The position numbers were made by a program, and so were the translations under genes. From NCBI GenBank assembly GCA_963741525.1, contig CAVUIW010000016.1:248001-312000 (forward strand): 64,000 bases of DNA. Reading direction: 5' to 3'. Shown piece by piece: positions 1-7,555 of this stretch. Under the pieces are notes generated by a model. The model saw nothing but the letters and a program-made list of their open reading frames with translations. It had not been told where the DNA came from and made no database searches. Positions within the stretch are counted from its first letter, which is position 1; each line of letters starts with the position of its first letter. Source of the stretch: JANNSX01 sp963741525. GTDB taxonomy: Bacteria > Pseudomonadota > Alphaproteobacteria > Rhizobiales > Hyphomicrobiaceae.

Positions 1-1083
1 ATCGAGGGCTGCCTCCAAAGCATCCGGCTTGTGCGCGTAGTCGACGACGACGAGCCCGCCCCGCGCCTCGCCGACGATGTCGAGACGGCCCATCACCGTC
101 TCGAGCTTTTCCAGCCGCGCGAACACGCCGTCGGCCATGCTGCCGGTGACGAGGCAGAGCCCCGCCGCGACGAGGGCGTTCGACGCCTGATAGGTGCCGA
201 TCAGCGGCAGCCTTACCCGATAGGTCTCGCCGTCATGGCTCAGCCCAAGCTTCTGCGCGAAGCCATCGCGCTCCAGGCTCAACAGCTTGATGCCGCGCCC
301 CTTGATGCCGACCGTGAAGACCTTGAGGCCATGGCCATAGGCCTCCTCCACCACCTCTTCCGCGCGCGGCGCATCGAGATTGACGACAGCGCCCGCGCCC
401 TCCGGCAGCACCGTGTTGAAGAGGCGCTTCTTCTGGTTGAAGTAGTCTTCCTGATCCTTGTGATAGTCGAGATGGTCGTGGCCCAGATTCGTGAAGGCGC
501 CCGCGGCGAGCTTCACACCATCGAGGCGGCGCTGCTCGAGGCCGTGGCTGGAGGCCTCCATGGAGAGATGCGTCACGTCCTCGCGGGCGAGATCGGAGAG
601 CAGCCGATGCAGCGTCACCGGCTCGGGCGTGGTCAGGCTCTCGGTGATGCGCCCGTCGGGCCGGATGAGGCCGATGGTGCCGAGGCTTGCCGCCTTGTTG
701 CCGAGCCCACTCCAGATCTGGCGCACGAAGGTCGCGACAGAGGTCTTGCCGCTAGTGCCGGTGACGGCGGTGACGGTCTCGGGCTGGCCGTTGTGGAAGC
801 GGGACGCCATCAGCGCCAGCGCGCGCCTCGGATCGGAGGAACGCACGACGGTTGCCTCGCCGGTGTCGGGCAACTCCACGTCGTGACCTGCGAGAATGAC
901 GGCGGCGCCATTTTCGATGGCCTGGGTGACGAACTTCGCTCCATCGGTCTTGGAACCCGGCATCGCCGCGAACACGAACCCCGGCTCGACCCTGCGGCTG
1001 TCCGGCGTGATCCCCTCGACATCGACGCCGCCTGCAAGCAGGCCGGTCGACATCTCGTCGTCGAGAAGTTGGCGGAGCTTCAT
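1..1083 (-). CDS. murE: UDP-N-acetylmuramoyl-tripeptide synthetase MurE, N-terminal part
   Basis: Mur ligase that adds meso-diaminopimelate to UDP-MurNAc-L-Ala-D-Glu in cytoplasmic peptidoglycan precursor synthesis. The reverse-strand reading starts MKLRQLLDDE at ATG 1083 and shows the ATP-binding TGTSGKTS loop, then GAFTNLGHDHLDYH and VDYAHKPDALE, all typical of MurE. The gene runs off the left edge, so only the first 361 codons are present and the C-terminal substrate domain is not seen. In related genomes ftsI normally lies directly upstream; here the upstream neighbour is an AT-rich regulator pair, so the division/cell-wall cluster appears interrupted. Identification is firm; the function of the complete protein is inferred from the family. 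Confidence 0.93.
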   Translation of the reverse strand, partial: MKLRQLLDDEMSTGLLAGGVDVEGITPDSRRVEPGFVFAAMPGSKTDGAKFVTQAIENGAAVILAGHDVELPDTGEATVVRSSDPRRALALMASRFHNGQPETVTAVTGTSGKTSVATFVRQIWSGLGNKAASLGTIGLIRPDGRITESLTTPEPVTLHRLLSDLAREDVTHLSMEASSHGLEQRRLDGVKLAAGAFTNLGHDHLDYHKDQEDYFNQKKRLFNTVLPEGAGAVVNLDAPRAEEVVEEAYGHGLKVFTVGIKGRGIKLLSLERDGFAQKLGLSHDGETYRVRLPLIGTYQASNALVAAGLCLVTGSMADGVFARLEKLETVMGRLDIVGEARGGLVVVDYAHKPDALEAALD

Positions 1084-1144
1084 GGGGGTGTGCGATCCAA
1101 GGCTTGGCGGGCGATCCAAAACCGTATGCCTAAGAAAAACTGAG

Positions 1145-2278
1145 TCATTCCCGACTAACGACCAGCCTCAGTCTTGGTCTCTGAACTTTCGTCTCTGGAG
1201 CGACTAGCTCATGCATCCTAGCAAACTCATCCGGAGTAGTCCTAAGCGCCTTCGCTAACTCCTGCATCGAATACCCAAGTTCGTTAGTGTGCGCGGCAAT
1301 CAAATCGGGTACTAGTTTCGTTTGCTCTTTTGCAAAATCAAACTGAGGCGGCTCTTTTTTTCTATATTCTTTCATATCAATCCACAGTTTTGTTGCTTGG
1401 TGCGCGCTAATCACACCAATTTCGCGCGCCCTATAAATCAAAGCTGAAATCGCAACTCTCCACTTCAACTTCAATTGACCCAAGTACGGCAACGTCAGTG
1501 TTCGAGCGGACAAATCAGCTATGACGCCATCCTTCGGCATTAGGAGTGCGGCAGCGAATTCATTAGCCTCCTCCTCCATCGCTTCATATGGGAATGCATG
1601 CAACACAGCATGTGCGTACTCGTGCGCCAAGCTAAATCTCATACGATCGGCCGGACGGTCTTTGTTCAACACGATCACTGGCCGGGTCTTAATTGGACGT
1701 AGTGTAAATCCATCCACATCCGCACCTTGGAAGTCAGCATGAAACACTGATACGCCTGAAGCTTCGATGTATGCCGTCAACGACAGGAGTGGTCCATCGC
1801 CAACCTGCCAAGAGGCGCGCACAATGCTCGCCGCTTCCGTTGCCGAGGCGACAGCGCGGGCGTTCTGACCGGCGAGGTCCCTTCCGTTTACAACCTCAAA
1901 CTGGAGAAGATCAAACTCAGGAACTAAATCAATCGAATCCATCAACATTCGAAGATGTATAACGTAGTGATTACCATCAGCAACGACCCCCCTTAGTTGT
2001 TTTGGAGAGACTGTCGATTTCTTGCGGTACGCGGGCGAGTGCAAACTCATAGGGCTCGAGTAAACAAGATCAGCCTGGTAGAAGAACGCAGGTGGAACAT
2101 TTAGGGAATTCGCCATAAAGCTGACTTGTGCGTTCGATAACTCATCTCGTTCTCCATTCTCAATACGAGAAATCGCTGCTTGTGGAACCAGCGACGCAGA
2201 GGCTAGTTCAGTCTGAGTCATGCGCCTCTTTTCACGCGCCAGACGAACCATCTCCCCGTTTATCTTCTGACCCAGCAT
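1145..2278 (-). CDS. XRE-family regulator with ImmA/IrrE metallopeptidase domain
   Basis: The N-terminus is a helix-turn-helix DNA-binding domain (about residues 5-65, MTQTELASASLVPQAAISRI). The central part is an ImmA/IrrE (DUF955) domain with the zinc-protease signature HEYAH at about residues 217-221 followed by an EEEANEFAAALLMP segment. Such proteins act as cytoplasmic repressors or antirepressors cleaving a partner, commonly in mobile elements or toxin-antitoxin-like pairs. Start chosen at ATG 2278 because GGGAGAA lies just upstream; an upstream in-frame start at 2377 is possible. It overlaps the 3' end of the preceding gene by 47 bases, implying translational coupling. Base composition is clearly more AT-rich than the flanking genes, consistent with horizontal acquisition. 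Confidence 0.85.
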   Translation of the reverse strand: MLGQKINGEMVRLAREKRRMTQTELASASLVPQAAISRIENGERDELSNAQVSFMANSLNVPPAFFYQADLVYSSPMSLHSPAYRKKSTVSPKQLRGVVADGNHYVIHLRMLMDSIDLVPEFDLLQFEVVNGRDLAGQNARAVASATEAASIVRASWQVGDGPLLSLTAYIEASGVSVFHADFQGADVDGFTLRPIKTRPVIVLNKDRPADRMRFSLAHEYAHAVLHAFPYEAMEEEANEFAAALLMPKDGVIADLSARTLTLPYLGQLKLKWRVAISALIYRAREIGVISAHQATKLWIDMKEYRKKEPPQFDFAKEQTKLVPDLIAAHTNELGYSMQELAKALRTTPDEFARMHELVAPETKVQRPRLRLVVSRE

Positions 2279-2900
2279 CTCGCTTCTCCCGTGCGGTCGT
2301 TTTGACCTTGATCTTGGTGCCCGGCACGCCCTTCTCAGGGGCCGGCTCACTTGCTTTCCTCTCACCAGCCACCGCATCGCGATCTAATTTCAATGCGATA
2401 CATCGCCGATCAACACCGTCCGCATACATCAGGTAAGCGGCAGATATTCGTGTGAATGCCGCGTCGGGATAAAGTCCAAGGAACATCAACCCCGACTCCG
2501 GCACTTCTATCTCGAACCCAGGAAGGTAACCCGATGCCGCCCCGGCTGCTGACGCGAACTGATGCTTGCTTTTGCTAACTCCACCTCGGGGACCCGCCAG
2601 ATGCACCTCCAACACCACATCTCGCATCGGACTGCCAACTGGCCCCCTGCAGATCAACTTGTTTCCCGGTCCCGACGGGGCCGTCCTTATCTCCCATCCC
2701 AATTCGCGAAGCTCAGCAGCTGCGACTGCACTCGGCAATGAGCTGTGGATGGCGGAGCCGAGGGCGGACAAATCCGTCAGGTCGTAGTGCTGGACATTGC
2801 CAAGCCCAGTCAGTAGCTTCTCAAGCTCGGTTAGCAGCTTGCTAACTGGATTCGCGATAGTCTCTGCCAGCGCCGCAAGCGCGGCCTCACGGTCAATCAT
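2232..2900 (-). CDS. Hypothetical protein, partner of XRE/ImmA regulator
   Basis: I do not recognise a family. The 222-residue product begins MIDREAALAALAET, has an N-terminal helical segment, a middle region rich in short strands (VVLEVHLAGP, GLMFLGLYPD), and a basic, Lys/Glu-rich C-terminal tail after about residue 185. Start chosen at ATG 2900, preceded by GGGGGCAACACT; an upstream start at 2939 is possible. It is co-transcribed with and overlaps the XRE/ImmA-IrrE gene and shares its lower GC content, so it may be the target or effector of that regulator. That role is inference from position only. Confidence 0.55.
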   Translation of the reverse strand: MIDREAALAALAETIANPVSKLLTELEKLLTGLGNVQHYDLTDLSALGSAIHSSLPSAVAAAELRELGWEIRTAPSGPGNKLICRGPVGSPMRDVVLEVHLAGPRGGVSKSKHQFASAAGAASGYLPGFEIEVPESGLMFLGLYPDAAFTRISAAYLMYADGVDRRCIALKLDRDAVAGERKASEPAPEKGVPGTKIKVKTTAREKRDAGSEDKRGDGSSGA

Positions 2901-3027
2901 AGTGTTGCCCCCATTTGGGTGTTCAACGTTCCCCGGCACAGACCTCTAATTCCTATTCAAATTTTATTCAAGTCCTGAATAGAAATTTGAAATTTTCCCG
3001 GCCGGGCGTGGCGGAAGCGCATCACAT

Positions 3028-3221
3028 CCCCACCCCGTCACGGCCGCGAAGGCGGCCGCCTAGCCATGTCGGGCTGGGCGCGCACAAGCGTCCTCGTGCA
3101 CGAAGCTCGACCGAGAGACGAACGCCAACTCGCACGGCATCGCATCCCCGAGGTATCAGACCGAGCATCCTCGCTGGCTTGTCTGGGCGGCCGTCTTCGC
3201 GGCCGTGACGGAGTGGGTGGG
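3028..3221. repeat. Long inverted repeat (arms 3028-3060 and 3186-3221)
   Basis: The left arm CCCCACCCCGTCACGGCCGC followed by GAAGGCGGCCGCC is repeated in inverted orientation at 3186-3221 with one or two mismatches, enclosing about 125 bases without a convincing ORF. The structure lies between the AT-rich island and the cold-shock gene. It resembles a small palindromic intergenic element; no transposase or terminal duplication is visible. The rest of 2940-3250 holds no recognisable gene. Confidence 0.6.
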
Positions 3222-3251
3222 ATATCGCGTATGCGCAAATCCCCCCTCACC

Positions 3252-3280
3252 TTGCCCTCCCCTCCCCTCTCGGGCATAAT
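3252..3280 (+). promoter_or_regulatory. Putative sigma70-type promoter of the cold-shock gene
   Basis: TTGCCC (3252-3257) and CATAAT (3275-3280) are separated by 17 bases. The inferred start near 3287 would give a leader of about 147 bases before the cold-shock ORF, similar in size to the long cspA leader of enterobacteria. Inference from sequence only. Confidence 0.4.
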
Positions 3281-3366
3281 GTACATCAGATAGGCCGGTG
3301 ATCGGCCGCTCTCTCGTTTTTTGGTCGAGACGCTCGCTGGTTTGTCGGACGCCTTTTTCCAATATT

Positions 3367-3406
3367 CGAGCTGTCCGGAGATGCGTGCACCCGGACATCC
3401 AGCTCG
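3367..3406 (+). promoter_or_regulatory. Leader hairpin upstream of cold-shock gene
   Basis: CGAGCTGTCCGG (3367-3378) can pair with CCGGA plus CAGCTCG (3391-3395 and 3400-3406) with a 4-base bulge, forming a 12-bp stem ending 27 bases before the start codon. A structured leader fits temperature-dependent control known for csp mRNAs; it may equally be a stability element. Confidence 0.45.
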
Positions 3407-3433
3407 CGTCACGCTACCGGAAAAAGGTCGACA

Positions 3434-3646
3434 ATGCGCATTCAAGGCGTCGTGAAATTCTATAACAGCAACAAAGGCTTCGGCTTCATCCAGCCGGCCG
3501 ACGGATCAAAGGACGTGTTCGTCCACGCGACCGCGCTCGAGCGCGCCGGCATCCACAGCCTGAACGAGGGCGACAAGGTCTCCTTCGTGCTCGAGGACGA
3601 CACCAAGGGCCGCGGCAAGCAGGCGGGCCAGCTCGAGAAGGCGTAA
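3434..3646 (+). CDS. Cold-shock domain protein (CspA family)
   Basis: A 70-residue single cold-shock domain protein that binds single-stranded RNA or DNA and acts as an RNA chaperone in the cytoplasm. The RNP1 motif KGFGFI (residues 14-19) and RNP2 motif VFVHAT (about 28-33) are intact, and the length is standard. The start is supported by AAAAAGG upstream with normal spacing. It is monocistronic with its own promoter-like sequence and a structured leader. Alphaproteobacteria usually carry several csp paralogues, so I do not assign a letter. Confidence 0.93.
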   Translation: MRIQGVVKFYNSNKGFGFIQPADGSKDVFVHATALERAGIHSLNEGDKVSFVLEDDTKGRGKQAGQLEKA

Positions 3647-3789
3647 GGCCTCCTCGCCTGAAGTTTCGGGCAGCCGGGCGCCCCAGGCGGCCGCTGTCCG
3701 TATTTGCTTTTTTTGGCATGCCGAACGAACGGGCCGCGGTACCCTCGGGCGCCGGGCCTAGCTTGCGCTCACCACGAGGACAACAGATT

Positions 3790-4176
3790 TTGGCCACCCA
3801 AACCGATACCAAGCAGGCCCGCGGCACCAAGCGCACCTGCACCGCCTGCGAGGTGCGGTTCTACGATCTTGGCCGCTCGCCCATCATCTGCCCCGGCTGC
3901 GGCGAGCAGCATGTTCCCGTCACCCGCCGCGAGCGGGAAGCCGCGGCCCGCTCGAGCTACTCCATGATGCGGCAGGCGCCCGCCGCCGTGATCCCGGATG
4001 CGATCGCGAGCGAGGTGCCGCCCGAGCTGATCGCCGAACTCAAGGACGAGCCGGTGGACGCGGAGGCCGACGCACTTCCCGCCGACGATCTGCTGCTGGA
4101 AGAGGCGGAGGAGGAGCTCGACGAGACGGAAGGTCTCATCGAGCCGGAAGTGGCCGCGGAGGAGGAGAGCCCCTGA
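3790..4176 (+). CDS. FYDLN-acid (TIGR02300) family protein
   Basis: Small protein conserved in alphaproteobacteria. The N-terminal part carries two CxxC pairs, CTAC and CPGC, flanking the diagnostic FYDLGRSP motif, suggesting a zinc ribbon; the C-terminal half is strongly acidic (runs of Glu/Asp). TTG 3790 is preferred as start: it is preceded by GAGGA at 9 bases and gives the usual short N-terminus before GTKRTC, whereas upstream ATG 3718 has no ribosome site and would add 24 odd residues. Function is unknown in the family. Followed by an intergenic palindromic repeat. Confidence 0.85.
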   Translation: MATQTDTKQARGTKRTCTACEVRFYDLGRSPIICPGCGEQHVPVTRREREAAARSSYSMMRQAPAAVIPDAIASEVPPELIAELKDEPVDAEADALPADDLLLEEAEEELDETEGLIEPEVAAEEESP

Positions 4177-4196
4177 CGCAGCCGACCTGAGGCCTA

Positions 4197-4320
4197 GGGT
4201 GTTGCCGTTTCCTGTCTCTTCACTTCAACACCCCAGATCTTTGGTTTGTCGTGCTTCTTTTCGGAAAACCGCTTCGGATCCCGGCCTTCGCCGGGACAGG
4301 CTTTTTCCGGAAGCACTTTA
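4197..4320. repeat. Dispersed palindromic repeat, family A copy 1
   Basis: Contains the core GTGCTTCTTTTCGGAAAACC, then GCTTCGG, an inserted CCCGGCCTTCGCCGGG hairpin, and TTTTTCCGGAAGCACTTT. The outer ends GTGCTTC...GAAGCAC are complementary, so the unit folds into a hairpin. Other copies lie near 5465-5534, 12198-12244 and 47390-47491; copy 4 also shares the preceding AGGGTGTT...TTGGTTTG segment. Confidence 0.8.
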
Positions 4321-4340
4321 ACCCAACCAGGAGCTCGACC

Positions 4341-4559
4341 ATGTCCTTGCCGCCAAAGCCGAGCCGCTACGACCGCTTCGTCGAGCGCGAGAAGGCGCAG
4401 AACTCCTTCTGGAAAGAGCAGCAGAAAGCCGACCAGGCCCGTATGGCAAACACCGCCCGCCTCAAGGCGCTGAGGCTCGCGAAGGAAGCCGCCGACAAAG
4501 CCGCCGTCGAAGCCGCGCCTGCGAAGCCGTTGGTGAAGCGCGTGCGGAAAGAGAAGTAG
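4341..4559 (+). CDS. Small hypothetical protein
   Basis: 72-residue, highly charged, alanine- and lysine-rich protein starting MSLPPKPSRYDRF, with an AGGAG ribosome site 8 bases before ATG 4341. It is predicted to be almost entirely helical, with no signal peptide or membrane segment. I do not recognise the family. Codon use resembles the neighbouring core genes, which supports it being real; an upstream start at 4251 would translate through the palindromic repeat and is rejected. Confidence 0.6.
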   Translation: MSLPPKPSRYDRFVEREKAQNSFWKEQQKADQARMANTARLKALRLAKEAADKAAVEAAPAKPLVKRVRKEK

Positions 4560-4625
4560 CGGCGACACGTTTTGCACCCGGCGGTTCGTGTGCGGCGATG
4601 CGGGCGACCGGCCGGCCGCCCTTCT

Positions 4626-5411
4626 TCATGGCTCTGGCAATAGCATACTTGATGGCGATCGACCGGCATCGCCGGGATAGTCCACCCTTGCCAGATAAAG
4701 CCCCTGCGGCGGGGCGACGACCCCGCATGCCGCGCGATCGCGCTGCGCCAAGGCCCGTGCCATCTCTCGCACCTGCCAACGCCCTTCGCCGACATGCTTC
4801 AGCGAACCCACCATCGAGCGCACCTGATTGTGCAGGAACGAGCGCGCCGAGGCGTTGATGTGGATCTCTTCGCCCGCCCTTGACACATCGAGCCGGTCGA
4901 GCGTCCGATCGGGGCTCTTGGCCTGGCATTGGGCAGAGCGGAAGGTCGTGAAATCGTGCCGGCCGACAAGCGCTTGTGCCGCTTCGTGCATCGCCGCGAC
5001 GTCGAGCGGTTTCGTCACATGCCAGACGCGATCGCGGTCGAGCGCCGGGGGGCTCCGGCGATTGAGAATGCGATAGAGATAGTGCCGGCCGATCGCGCTG
5101 AAGCGGGCATCGAAGCCGTCCGGCACGATGGCCGCCGCCAGCACGGCGACCCGGTCGGGGCGCAGATGGGCATTGAGCGCCTCGCGTACGACATCGGCCG
5201 GCCAATCGCGTGTGAGATCGACGTGAGCCACCTGCCCCAGCGCATGTACGCCCGCGTCCGTCCGCCCGGCCCCTTTGACGGCCATATCCTCGCCCGTGAA
5301 GCCCTTCACCGCTTCGCCGACTCGCGCCTGCACGGAAGGCTGACCGTCCTGGATCTGCCAGCCCGCGAAGGGTGATCCGTCGTACTCGATGATGAGCTTG
5401 TAGCGCGGCAT
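4626..5411 (-). CDS. truA: tRNA pseudouridine(38-40) synthase TruA
   Basis: Converts uridines 38-40 of the tRNA anticodon arm to pseudouridine. The catalytic motif GAGRTDAGVHA places the nucleophile at Asp52; the protein begins MPRYKLIIEYDGSPFAGWQ as is standard, and the ASARSFLHNQVRSMVG segment is a further TruA hallmark. 261 residues is the usual length. ATG 5411 is chosen over 5447 because it matches the family N-terminus. A family A repeat separates it from recR upstream. In many alphaproteobacteria truA follows fmt/def; that arrangement is not seen here. Confidence 0.95.
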   Translation of the reverse strand: MPRYKLIIEYDGSPFAGWQIQDGQPSVQARVGEAVKGFTGEDMAVKGAGRTDAGVHALGQVAHVDLTRDWPADVVREALNAHLRPDRVAVLAAAIVPDGFDARFSAIGRHYLYRILNRRSPPALDRDRVWHVTKPLDVAAMHEAAQALVGRHDFTTFRSAQCQAKSPDRTLDRLDVSRAGEEIHINASARSFLHNQVRSMVGSLKHVGEGRWQVREMARALAQRDRAACGVVAPPQGLYLARVDYPGDAGRSPSSMLLPEP

Positions 5412-5464
5412 GGGGTCATTCCGTTCCAGGCACGATCGCTTCACCATGCCAGGCTCTTTGCCTT

Positions 5465-5534
5465 ATCGTGCTTCTCATCGGAAAACCGCTTCGGATCCCG
5501 GCCTTCGCCGGGACAGGCTTTTCCGGAAGCACTT
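5465..5534. repeat. Dispersed palindromic repeat, family A copy 2
   Basis: CGTGCTTCTCATCGGAAAAC plus CGCTTCGG, the CCCGGCCTTCGCCGGG insert and CTTTTCCGGAAGCACTTT, nearly identical to copy 1 including the insert. It ends at the recR stop codon, so it may act as the recR 3' hairpin. Confidence 0.8.
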
Positions 5535-6139
5535 TAGGCCGGCCGGCGGCTCTTGATGGCGGCGGCGAGTGTACCTTCATCCAGATAGTCGAGCTCGCCG
5601 CCGACGGGCACGCCTTGGGCAAGGCGCGTGATCTGCATGCCGTCACGCTTCAATTCATCGGCAAGGAAATGCGCGGTCGTCTGGCCCTCGACGGTCGCAT
5701 TGAGGGCCAGGATGATCTCTTTGACGGCGGGATCGGCCGTGCGTTGCATCAGGCCCTTGATGTTCAAGTCCTCGGCGCGAATGCCATCGAGCGGCGAGAG
5801 ATGGCCGCCGAGCACATGATAGCGGCCCTTGACGACGCCCGCTCGCTCGAGCGCCCACAGATCCCCAATTTCCTCGACCACGACGATCATAGAGCCATCG
5901 CGCCGAGGATCGCGGCAGACCGTGCATGGCGAGACGGTATCGGCATTGCCGCAGGTCGGGCAGATGGTGATCCGCTCGGCGGCCTCGGCCATCGCGGCGG
6001 CGAGCGGCGCCATCAGCTCCGTGCGCTTCTTGACGAGGGCGAGTGCAGCCTTCCTGGCCGAGCGGGGGCCGAGCCCCGGCAACTTTGCCAAGAGCTGGAT
6101 CAGACGCTCGATCTCGGGGCCAGCGGTCGCGCGGCTCAT
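5534..6139 (-). CDS. recR: Recombination mediator RecR
   Basis: RecR works with RecF and RecO to load RecA on gapped DNA. The 201-residue product shows the N-terminal helix-hairpin-helix (LAKLPGLGPRSARKAALAL), a four-cysteine zinc finger (CPTC...CTVC, about residues 60-75), and the Toprim region with VVEEIGD and GRYHVLGGHLSPLDG. Its start overlaps the end of rimO by 4 bases (ATGA), indicating one transcription unit. No dnaX or YbaB gene is next to it, although that is the commonest bacterial neighbour. Confidence 0.95.
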   Translation of the reverse strand: MSRATAGPEIERLIQLLAKLPGLGPRSARKAALALVKKRTELMAPLAAAMAEAAERITICPTCGNADTVSPCTVCRDPRRDGSMIVVVEEIGDLWALERAGVVKGRYHVLGGHLSPLDGIRAEDLNIKGLMQRTADPAVKEIILALNATVEGQTTAHFLADELKRDGMQITRLAQGVPVGGELDYLDEGTLAAAIKSRRPA

Positions 6140-7527
6140 TGGGTCTCCGCCACCAGATCGTATTCCTCGGCCTCGACGATCCGGGCCTTGACGATATCGC
6201 CGGGCTTGGCGCTAGAAAAACCATCGAGGAAGACCGACCCATCGATCTCCGGCGCATCCCACTGGGACCGGCCGATGGCACCTTCCGCATCCACTTCGTC
6301 GATCAGCACATCGATGGTCCGGCCGACCTTCTCCTCGAGCAGCGATGCGCTGATCTCTTGCTGGAGCGACATCAGCCGGTGGAACCGCTCTTCCTTCACC
6401 TCGTCAGGGACATGCCCCTCGAGTGCATTGGCCTTGGCGCCATCGACATTCTCATACTTGAAGCAGCCGAGGCGATTGATGCGCGCCTCCTTCAGCCAGT
6501 CGAGGAGGAGTGCGAAATCCTCTTCCGTCTCGCCCGGGAAGCCGACGATGAAGGTCGAGCGGATGGCGAGGTCGGGGCAACCACGCCGCCAGCTCTTGAT
6601 CCGCTCGAGCGTTTTCTCGCCATGGGCCGGACGGCGCATCGCCTTCAGTACTTTCGGACTGACATGCTGGAAGGGGATGTCGAGATAGGGAAGGATCTTC
6701 CCCTCCGCCATCAGCGGGATGACACCATCGACATGGGGATAGGGATAGACGTAGTGGAGCCTGACCCAGGCCCCGAGTGTTCCAAGCGCGGTTGCCAAAT
6801 CCAGGAACCGCGCGGCGAGCGGGGCGCCCTTCCACGGGCTCGTCTGATACTTGATGTCGAGGCCGTAGGCGCTCGTATCCTGCGAGATGACGAGCAGCTC
6901 CTTGACGCCGGCCGCGACCAGCCGCTCGGCTTCCGCCATGACGCTTCCCGCCGGCCGGCTCGCCAGACGGCCGCGAATGTCGGGAATGATGCAGAACGAG
7001 CAGGCGTTGTTGCAGCCTTCGGAGATCTTCAAATAGGCGTAGTGGCGCGGTGTCAGCCGGATGCCCTCCGGCGGCACGAGGTCGACGAAAGGATCGTGCA
7101 GCGGCGGCACAACCTTGTGCACCTCAGCCACCACCGCCTCGTACTGATGCGGCCCCGTCACCGCCAGCACGTCCGGATAGCGGTCGCGGATGCGCGCCTC
7201 CTCGACGCCGAGGCAGCCGGTGACGATGACCTTGCCGTTCTCAGCCATCGCCTCGCCGATCGCCTCCAGGCTCTCCTCCTTGGCCGAGTTCAGGAAGCCG
7301 CAGGTGTTAACCACCACGACGTCGGCGCCTTGGTAGTCGGGGGCGATGGCATAGCCCTCGGCCCGGAGCTTGGAGATGATCCGCTCGCTATCGACAAGTG
7401 CCTTCGGGCAGCCGAGCGAGACGAAACCCACCTTCGGCGTTCTGGCCTGGCCGGTCTTCGCCTTGGCAGGCCGTGCGGGCTTCGCAGCCGCGCGGCGCGC
7501 GCGGGCAGTCTTTGTCGGGGCGGGCAT
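6136..7527 (-). CDS. rimO: Ribosomal protein S12 methylthiotransferase RimO
   Basis: Radical-SAM enzyme adding a methylthio group to the conserved aspartate of ribosomal protein S12. The N-terminal MTTase domain begins VGFVSLGCPKALVDSERI, the radical-SAM cluster motif CNNACSFC lies at about residue 174, and the C-terminal TRAM domain includes IDVLIDEVD. The first 30 residues are an Ala/Lys/Arg-rich extension not found in all homologues. It overlaps recR by 4 bases. Length (463) is normal for an alphaproteobacterial RimO. Confidence 0.95.
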   Translation of the reverse strand: MPAPTKTARARRAAAKPARPAKAKTGQARTPKVGFVSLGCPKALVDSERIISKLRAEGYAIAPDYQGADVVVVNTCGFLNSAKEESLEAIGEAMAENGKVIVTGCLGVEEARIRDRYPDVLAVTGPHQYEAVVAEVHKVVPPLHDPFVDLVPPEGIRLTPRHYAYLKISEGCNNACSFCIIPDIRGRLASRPAGSVMAEAERLVAAGVKELLVISQDTSAYGLDIKYQTSPWKGAPLAARFLDLATALGTLGAWVRLHYVYPYPHVDGVIPLMAEGKILPYLDIPFQHVSPKVLKAMRRPAHGEKTLERIKSWRRGCPDLAIRSTFIVGFPGETEEDFALLLDWLKEARINRLGCFKYENVDGAKANALEGHVPDEVKEERFHRLMSLQQEISASLLEEKVGRTIDVLIDEVDAEGAIGRSQWDAPEIDGSVFLDGFSSAKPGDIVKARIVEAEEYDLVAETQ

Positions 7528-7555
7528 CAGTTGGTTCCGGTGGGCACCGTCGAGC

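Noticed and set aside
3090..3140. Possible tRNA between the inverted repeat arms
   Set aside because: No T-loop GTTCGA or acceptor pairing found.
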